In this document: one piece after another, positions 59,911 through 64,000 of the stretch
Numbering within the stretch: the stretch's first letter is position 1
Layout: every line of letters begins with the position of its first letter
NCBI GenBank assembly: GCA_002449765.1
Contig: DJXN01000010.1
Coordinates: 1 to 64,000, forward strand
Reading direction: 5' to 3'
Source of the DNA: Fibrobacter sp. UBA7003
GTDB taxonomy: Bacteria > Fibrobacterota > Fibrobacteria > Fibrobacterales > Fibrobacteraceae
DNA length: 64,000 nt
Notes under the pieces: generated by a model
Told to the model about the DNA's origin: nothing
The model's input: only the letters and a program-made list of their open reading frames with translations
The model's database searches: none
Made by a program: the position numbers and the translations under genes

Positions 59911-60060
59911 TTTGGATTTTTCTTGTGTCGGGGCTAAAAATTAGAAAATATGCGATGGAATTGGGTGTTCCATGTCACTTTTTACGGATTTCATGTTGCG
60001 CCCTTGTTCATTTCTTGAAAAAAAGGTTATTTTGTAAAAAACGTATAGCGGAGGTTCCCG

Positions 60061-60762
60061 ATGAAAAAAATTGCTTTTTTGCTGTTCGCGTGCTCTGTCG
60101 CGTTTGCGCAGGTCGATGATAGTGGCTATGAAGAAGTCGGGAATGAAGAGGTTGCCGCTGGTGCTGATTCTTCCGTCCAGGCGCCCGCTCCGCAAGAGGA
60201 ATCCATGGCGACGCCTCTGCCACAAGAAAGCGCATCTCCTGCACCGGAACCGCCTGCGCGTGTGGAACCTATCGTCTATGACGATACCAAGGCGGTACAG
60301 CCTGCTGCTCCGAAAGAGGAATCCTGGGAGGATGCCTGGCAGAAGAGACGTCAAAATGTCAGCGTCTTTTTTGGATTCCTGCCGCTCTCCTCTTGGCTGG
60401 ATATCATTATCCATGCGGCGCATAAAGATGATCGTGACCCGGATGTGATCGCCTATTCTCTCGGCTACGGTTTCGAACTGTTCTACCTTTTGGAAGTGGG
60501 GGTCATGGTCGACTATACGACCGTGGACAGTCACGCGATTATCTCGGTCATTCCGAGAATCAAGCTGAACTACCTGAACTTCAAATATTTCAGGCTCTAT
60601 TCCTATGCAGGCATTGGCGGCGTGTTCTGGTATGACGGCCACGGACTGATGTTCAATGTCGGTGTTCTCGGTTTCGAATTGGGAGGCCCCATCTCCGTGT
60701 TCGGCGAATATGGGTTAGGGCAGGCCGGAATGCTGATCTGCGGTGTCAAGTACGCTTTCTAG
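60061..60762 (+). CDS. Exported protein with Pro/Glu linker and beta-barrel-like end
   Basis: 233 residues. Signal peptide about 1-16 (ends AFAQ), then an acidic Pro/Ala/Glu-rich stretch (about 17-95), then a hydrophobic beta-rich half (about 100-233). That half contains ISVIPRIKLNYLNFKYFRLY and ends GVKYAF with a terminal Phe, the usual outer-membrane beta-barrel insertion signal. It is probably a small outer membrane protein. AGCGGAGG lies upstream of the ATG. It is convergent with tsaE (four-base overlap). I do not recognise the family. Confidence 0.7.
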   Translation: MKKIAFLLFACSVAFAQVDDSGYEEVGNEEVAAGADSSVQAPAPQEESMATPLPQESASPAPEPPARVEPIVYDDTKAVQPAAPKEESWEDAWQKRRQNVSVFFGFLPLSSWLDIIIHAAHKDDRDPDVIAYSLGYGFELFYLLEVGVMVDYTTVDSHAIISVIPRIKLNYLNFKYFRLYSYAGIGGVFWYDGHGLMFNVGVLGFELGGPISVFGEYGLGQAGMLICGVKYAF

Positions 60763-61181
60763 CCGTTTTTCCTGTCGAACGTTTCGAGCTTCACCTCGCG
60801 GACATTTTCCGAGATGATTTCGATGGTTATCTTGTGCGTGATGTCGCCGGTATCGCCGTCGAGCCTTTCGGGCCATTCGATGAGCGTGATGCCTTTTGAA
60901 AGGTAGTCGTGGTCCAGGCCGACTTCGTAGAGCTCTGCGCCCGGTTCCAGACGGTAGAGGTCGAAATGGAAAAGGGGAGGCTCGTTCGGGTATTCGTGCA
61001 GGATGGTGTAGGTGGGGGAACAGACGGAACCTTCAAAACCGAGTCCCTTACAGATTCCCCGGCTCATTACCGTCTTGCCGGCCCCCAGGTTCCCGTATAG
61101 GGCGACCATGTCGCCCGGCCTGAGCGATTTGCCGAATTCCACGGCCCAGTTGTAGGTCTCTTCTTCGCTATTGAAGGTCAT
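60759..61181 (-). CDS. tsaE: tRNA threonylcarbamoyladenosine ATPase TsaE
   Basis: ATPase that works with TsaB and TsaD to add threonylcarbamoyl to A37 of ANN-decoding tRNAs. 140 residues. P-loop GNLGAGKTVMSRG near 30, SPTYTILHEYPN near 57, HFDLYRLEPGAEL near 72 and LIEWPERL near 97 are the family blocks. The ATG directly follows the nspC stop, with no bases between, so the two are translationally coupled although unrelated in function. It overlaps the exported protein gene on the other strand by four bases. Confidence 0.95.
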   Translation of the reverse strand: MTFNSEEETYNWAVEFGKSLRPGDMVALYGNLGAGKTVMSRGICKGLGFEGSVCSPTYTILHEYPNEPPLFHFDLYRLEPGAELYEVGLDHDYLSKGITLIEWPERLDGDTGDITHKITIEIISENVREVKLETFDRKNG

Positions 61182-62309
61182 CTACAGCTTGTCCTTGAAC
61201 TGCTCGTACGTGAACTTGTGTAGCAGGTGGAATTTGCCTTCCATGTCGAACTTGCCGATGCTCGGGTGCCTTACCCCGTTGAAGAAAGTAGTCTTCACCA
61301 TGGTGTAGTGGATCATGTCCTCGAAAATAATCCTGTCGCCGACCTTTAGCGGGTTGTCGAAGGAAAAGTCCCCGAGCTGGTCGCCCGCAAGGCAGGAACA
61401 TCCGGTTAGTTTGTATGTAAACTTCTTTTCGCCGGGCATTCCGGAACCCGTAACTGCAGGCCTGTAGGGCATTTCGAGGCAATCGGGCATGTGGGCGCTC
61501 ACAGAAATGTTCAGGATGGCGATGTCCATTTCGTTGTGGACGATGTCCTCGACCGTAGCTACCAGTTCGCCGGTTTGCCAGCCGACCGCTTCCCCCGGTT
61601 CCAGGATGACTTCGACTCCAGGATGGCGCTGCCTGAAACTGTTGATGATGCGCACGAGGTCGTCCCTGTGGTAGTCTTTGCGTGTGATGTGGTGGCCGCC
61701 ACCAAAGTTTACCCATTTCATGCGGTCGATGTACTTGCCGAAGTGCTGTTCGAAAGCCGAGAGAACACCTTCGAGTGCGTCGGCGTCCTGCTCGCAGAGG
61801 GCATGAAAGTGAAGCCCTTCGATTCCATCCAGGAGTTCCGGTTTGAATTCTGCCTCGGTGACGCCGAGTCTCGAAAACCTGCCGCAAGGGTTGTAGATGT
61901 CGGTTTCTACGGTCGAAAATTGCGGGTTGACGCGGATGCCGGCGCTCACGCCTGCGGCAAGGGTCTTTGCCTTGAACCGCGCCCACTGGCTGAAGCTGTT
62001 GAAGCTGATGTGGTCGGCAAGCGAGAGGATCTGGTCGATTTCGTCATTGCCATAGACTGGGGCGAATACGTGGACCTCTTTTCCCATTTCTTCGCGGGCA
62101 AGGCGAGCTTCGTTGAGGCTCGAGGCGGTGGCTCCGGGGAGGTAGCGTGCGATGAGCGGGAAGGAACGCCAAAAACTGTAGCCTTTGAGGGCGCAGATTA
62201 TCTTGGCGCCAGTTCTTTTTTGGATATCGTCCAGGATTTCCATGTTCCGGACGAGCCTTTTTTCGTCTAGAACGAAGCAGGGACTGGGGACTTGGGTGTA
62301 ATCGAGCAT
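61182..62309 (-). CDS. nspC: Carboxynorspermidine/carboxyspermidine decarboxylase
   Basis: Last step of the alternative spermidine (or norspermidine) route. 375 residues, alanine-racemase-type fold. The PLP Lys is in CALKGYSFWRSF near 42; FHALCEQDADALE, WVNFGGGHHITRKDY and EPGEAVGWQTGELVATV are typical, with LTGCSCLAGDQLGDF carrying the catalytic Cys near 303. A TATATTTG box lies only four bases before the ATG. The partner carboxyspermidine dehydrogenase is not adjacent. Confidence 0.94.
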   Translation of the reverse strand: MLDYTQVPSPCFVLDEKRLVRNMEILDDIQKRTGAKIICALKGYSFWRSFPLIARYLPGATASSLNEARLAREEMGKEVHVFAPVYGNDEIDQILSLADHISFNSFSQWARFKAKTLAAGVSAGIRVNPQFSTVETDIYNPCGRFSRLGVTEAEFKPELLDGIEGLHFHALCEQDADALEGVLSAFEQHFGKYIDRMKWVNFGGGHHITRKDYHRDDLVRIINSFRQRHPGVEVILEPGEAVGWQTGELVATVEDIVHNEMDIAILNISVSAHMPDCLEMPYRPAVTGSGMPGEKKFTYKLTGCSCLAGDQLGDFSFDNPLKVGDRIIFEDMIHYTMVKTTFFNGVRHPSIGKFDMEGKFHLLHKFTYEQFKDKL

Positions 62310-62313
62310 GCCC

Positions 62314-62321
62314 CAAATATA
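62314..62321 (-). promoter_or_regulatory. FCB-type promoter box TATATTTG for nspC
   Basis: Exact TAnnTTTG match on the minus strand; only GGGC separates it from the ATG, so the mRNA would be leaderless. Confidence 0.5.
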
Positions 62322-62414
62322 AAATTGTGCCCCGTTTTTGTGTAGACTGCTTTTTTTTGCCGTTTTTTGAGTTGACCGAGCCTTTTTTTTAACTCTTTAA
62401 CTAAATTTTAGACG

Positions 62415-63176
62415 ATGATTTTGTCTATACATAAGTGTATTTTTGCAGCGTTTGTATCCCTTGCTTTTGCGGGGGTGTCTTTTGCACAACAACCCGTCGA
62501 CTCTGTCGTCGCATCCCGTGGCGCACAGGGGACTCTCGACGAGATGATTCAGCACAAGCTGGATTCCTTGAACTCCGCAAACCAGTCCAGTGCCCCTAAG
62601 GCTAATTCCGATAGCCTTGCGAAGGCGAAGGCCGACAGCGTGCGCAAGATGATCCAGGCGGGCAAGTATGTCCAGCGTGCCAAGTATGACAAGAGTAACT
62701 TCGACCACTGGAAGGTCGATACGCTTTTCCAGAAGAAGGTCAAGGACCAGGTCAACGGCGTGTGGCGCACTCCCATCGTGGCCCACGGCCACGCATTCCG
62801 CGATGCCGAACTCCAGTTCAACATGAACGACACGCTTACGGGTGCCACCCGCACCTATGCGTCTGCCGACCGCTACCAGAAGACGGGTGACTACGCCTAC
62901 AAGGCCCGTTACCGTTTCGACAACGATTCTTCCATGGTGACCCGCGAAGTGTTCCGCGACCGTCAGGTCATCCGCTGGGACTACGTGACTTTCAAGATTT
63001 CGGGCGATACGCTCAAGCACAACCTGAAGAAGCTCGAGTTCCGCGACCTGAATGACAACTGGCTTAACGCACTTCAGGGCTTCGAGAATGTTCCTCCCGA
63101 GAATTACGTTCGCGACCAGAAGGCCTCTGACGAACTTAAGAAGCAGGATCAGGCCAAGGCTAAATCCAAAAAATAA
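62415..63176 (+). CDS. Exported protein of unknown function
   Basis: 253 residues. Signal peptide about 1-24 (ends SFAQ). The remainder is charged and mostly helical: SSAPKANSDSLAKAKADSVRK near 57, then beta-rich TYASADRYQKTGDYAYKARY near 135, ending in a Lys-rich tail QDQAKAKSKK. No domain recognised. It precedes a FecCD permease gene by nine bases, so it may be part of a metal or cobalamin uptake operon, for example as a periplasmic accessory, but it lacks an obvious TroA/BtuF fold. A promoter is not clear in the AT-rich 105-bp gap upstream. Confidence 0.7.
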   Translation: MILSIHKCIFAAFVSLAFAGVSFAQQPVDSVVASRGAQGTLDEMIQHKLDSLNSANQSSAPKANSDSLAKAKADSVRKMIQAGKYVQRAKYDKSNFDHWKVDTLFQKKVKDQVNGVWRTPIVAHGHAFRDAELQFNMNDTLTGATRTYASADRYQKTGDYAYKARYRFDNDSSMVTREVFRDRQVIRWDYVTFKISGDTLKHNLKKLEFRDLNDNWLNALQGFENVPPENYVRDQKASDELKKQDQAKAKSKK

Positions 63177-63185
63177 GGGCTTTTG

Positions 63186-64000
63186 ATGAAACGGATAGCC
63201 CTCTGTTTCGGGACGCTTTTTCTAGGCGTTCTGTTTTTTTCTGTCTGGACGCTGGTGTCTGGTCCGGTCGACGTTCCGTTCTCGAAATTACTCGATTCAC
63301 TCATGTCTCCGGATTCTTCAATGGTGTCGCGGATCCTTTGGGAGCTCCGCATCCCGAGGGTGGCTGCCGCCGTCCTTGCCGGGATGTCGCTTGCCGTGTC
63401 GGGCCTTTGCCTACAGACGGTGTTCCGCAATCCCCTGTGCGGGCCCTTTGTGCTTGGCATCAGCAGCGGTGCAAGTTTTGGCGTTGCGCTTGCGTTGCTT
63501 GCGGGAATTAGTATCGGACATTTTGGAACGCTCGGGGCTGCATCTGTCGGTGCGCTCGTCGTCACTCTTGTGATTATCGCGTTCGCATCCAGGTTCTCTC
63601 AGAGCTCGGTCTTGCTTGTGGCGGGACTTTTGCTTGGCTACTTTATCGATGCCCTGGTGAGCCTCCTGATTGCCGGGGCCGAAGGCGAAAGCCTCCAGGT
63701 GTATGTGGCATGGGGCTTCGGGAGTTTCGGGCGGCTCACGCTTGACGGCATCTGGGTGTTTGCCCTGGCGGTCGCGGTCGGACTTTTGCCGGTGGTCCTG
63801 TCCATGCGCTACCTGAATTCAGCTCACCTGGGCGATGAATTTGTTCGCGGACTGGGCATCCAGGTCGGGCGTTCGAGGCTTTGCGTCCTTGTCGGTTCGA
63901 GCATTCTCGCCGGCGCAGCGACGGCGTTCTGCGGGCCTGTCGCCTTTATCGGAATTGCCGTGCCGCACTTGTCTTATCTGATGTTCAGGACAACGAACCA
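63186..64000 (+). CDS. FecCD-family ABC transporter permease, 3' end outside window
   Basis: Inner-membrane permease for ferric siderophore, haem or cobalamin import. About 271 residues visible. The BtuC/FhuB pattern is clear: LWELRIPRVAAAVLAGMSLAVSG (across one loop and helix), GLCLQTVFRNPLCGPFVLGISSGA, and GPVAFIGIAVPHLSYLMF just before the window edge. Seven or more helices are seen of the expected ten. ATG 63186 follows the upstream exported-protein gene by nine bases. Binding protein and ATPase are expected to the right. The substrate cannot be told. Confidence 0.93.
   Translation, partial: MKRIALCFGTLFLGVLFFSVWTLVSGPVDVPFSKLLDSLMSPDSSMVSRILWELRIPRVAAAVLAGMSLAVSGLCLQTVFRNPLCGPFVLGISSGASFGVALALLAGISIGHFGTLGAASVGALVVTLVIIAFASRFSQSSVLLVAGLLLGYFIDALVSLLIAGAEGESLQVYVAWGFGSFGRLTLDGIWVFALAVAVGLLPVVLSMRYLNSAHLGDEFVRGLGIQVGRSRLCVLVGSSILAGAATAFCGPVAFIGIAVPHLSYLMFRTTN

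Noticed and set aside
59911..60060. Manganese riboswitch (yybP-ykoY) in front of mntP
   Set aside because: The 150-bp divergent gap was read for the conserved purine-rich loops and they were not found.

Overview
The window looks like chromosome from a Fibrobacter-type bacterium (Fibrobacterota, FCB group). The pointers are a TIGR02147-type regulator, a type III glutamine synthetase, secreted glycan-acting proteins with CBM6-like modules, poly-Ser linkers and T9SS-like C-termini, TAnnTTTG promoter boxes, and a tmRNA with an ADENYALAA tag. The assignment rests on gene content read by eye, not on a database search. No prophage, IS transposase, CRISPR array, rRNA or tRNA gene was seen; the one structured housekeeping RNA is tmRNA.

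Layout. 1-12.4 kb: hisS (cut by the left edge), a secreted beta-helix/CBM protein, a 280-bp array of four 37-nt hairpins, a sugar nucleotidyltransferase, trmJ, a VWA lipoprotein, a partial oligopeptide ABC system with a patatin gene inside it, a 56-residue Cys protein and PPi-dependent phosphofructokinase. 12.5-14.8 kb: a CotH-kinase lipoprotein. 15-35.7 kb: a large surface-polysaccharide locus. It opens with pglF/pglE/pglC-like genes (nucleotide-sugar 4,6-dehydratase, aminotransferase, phosphoglycosyl transferase) with an OmpA-TSP3 gene between them. A very AT-rich block follows, with glycosyltransferases, Wzy, pyruvyl transferase, Wzx and an FrhB-like Fe-S protein, and then a Wzc-like tyrosine kinase. 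The locus ends with a secreted protein, a 56-residue acidic peptide and a nucleotidyltransferase. 35.7-47.3 kb: mostly housekeeping (AAA ATPase, aqpZ, aspS, Fe-ADH, hisI, proA, GH2, rplU-rpmA, ssrA). 47.4-52.1 kb: a GH5 enzyme and a TIGR02147/LamG lipoprotein/PAS operon. 52.2-59.4 kb: glnN, an FKBP, and dapF-dapL with a NifA-like sigma-54 activator. 59.3-64 kb: mntP, tsaE, nspC, two exported proteins and a FecCD permease cut by the right edge.

The most coherent new observation is a putative sigma-54 circuit at 54.4-59.3 kb. glnN and dapF each carry a near-consensus -24/-12 promoter (TGGCAC-N5-TTGCA and TGGCAT-N5-TTGCA). Palindromes of the form TTACA-N5-TGTAA lie about 110-140 bp upstream of each, where enhancer sites normally sit. 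A GAF-AAA-Fis activator is encoded at the end of the dapF-dapL cluster. I infer that this activator coordinates nitrogen assimilation with lysine/diaminopimelate synthesis through these palindromes.

Three other points stand out. Palindromic REP elements are inserted in frame at two places in one glycosyltransferase gene (20.8-21.7 kb). A remnant of a second, homologous glycosyltransferase 3' end lies on the far side of a Schlafen/AlbA_2-type gene (23.1 kb). A possible exported or modified peptide (34.4 kb) sits between a secreted protein and an NTP_transf_5 nucleotidyltransferase.
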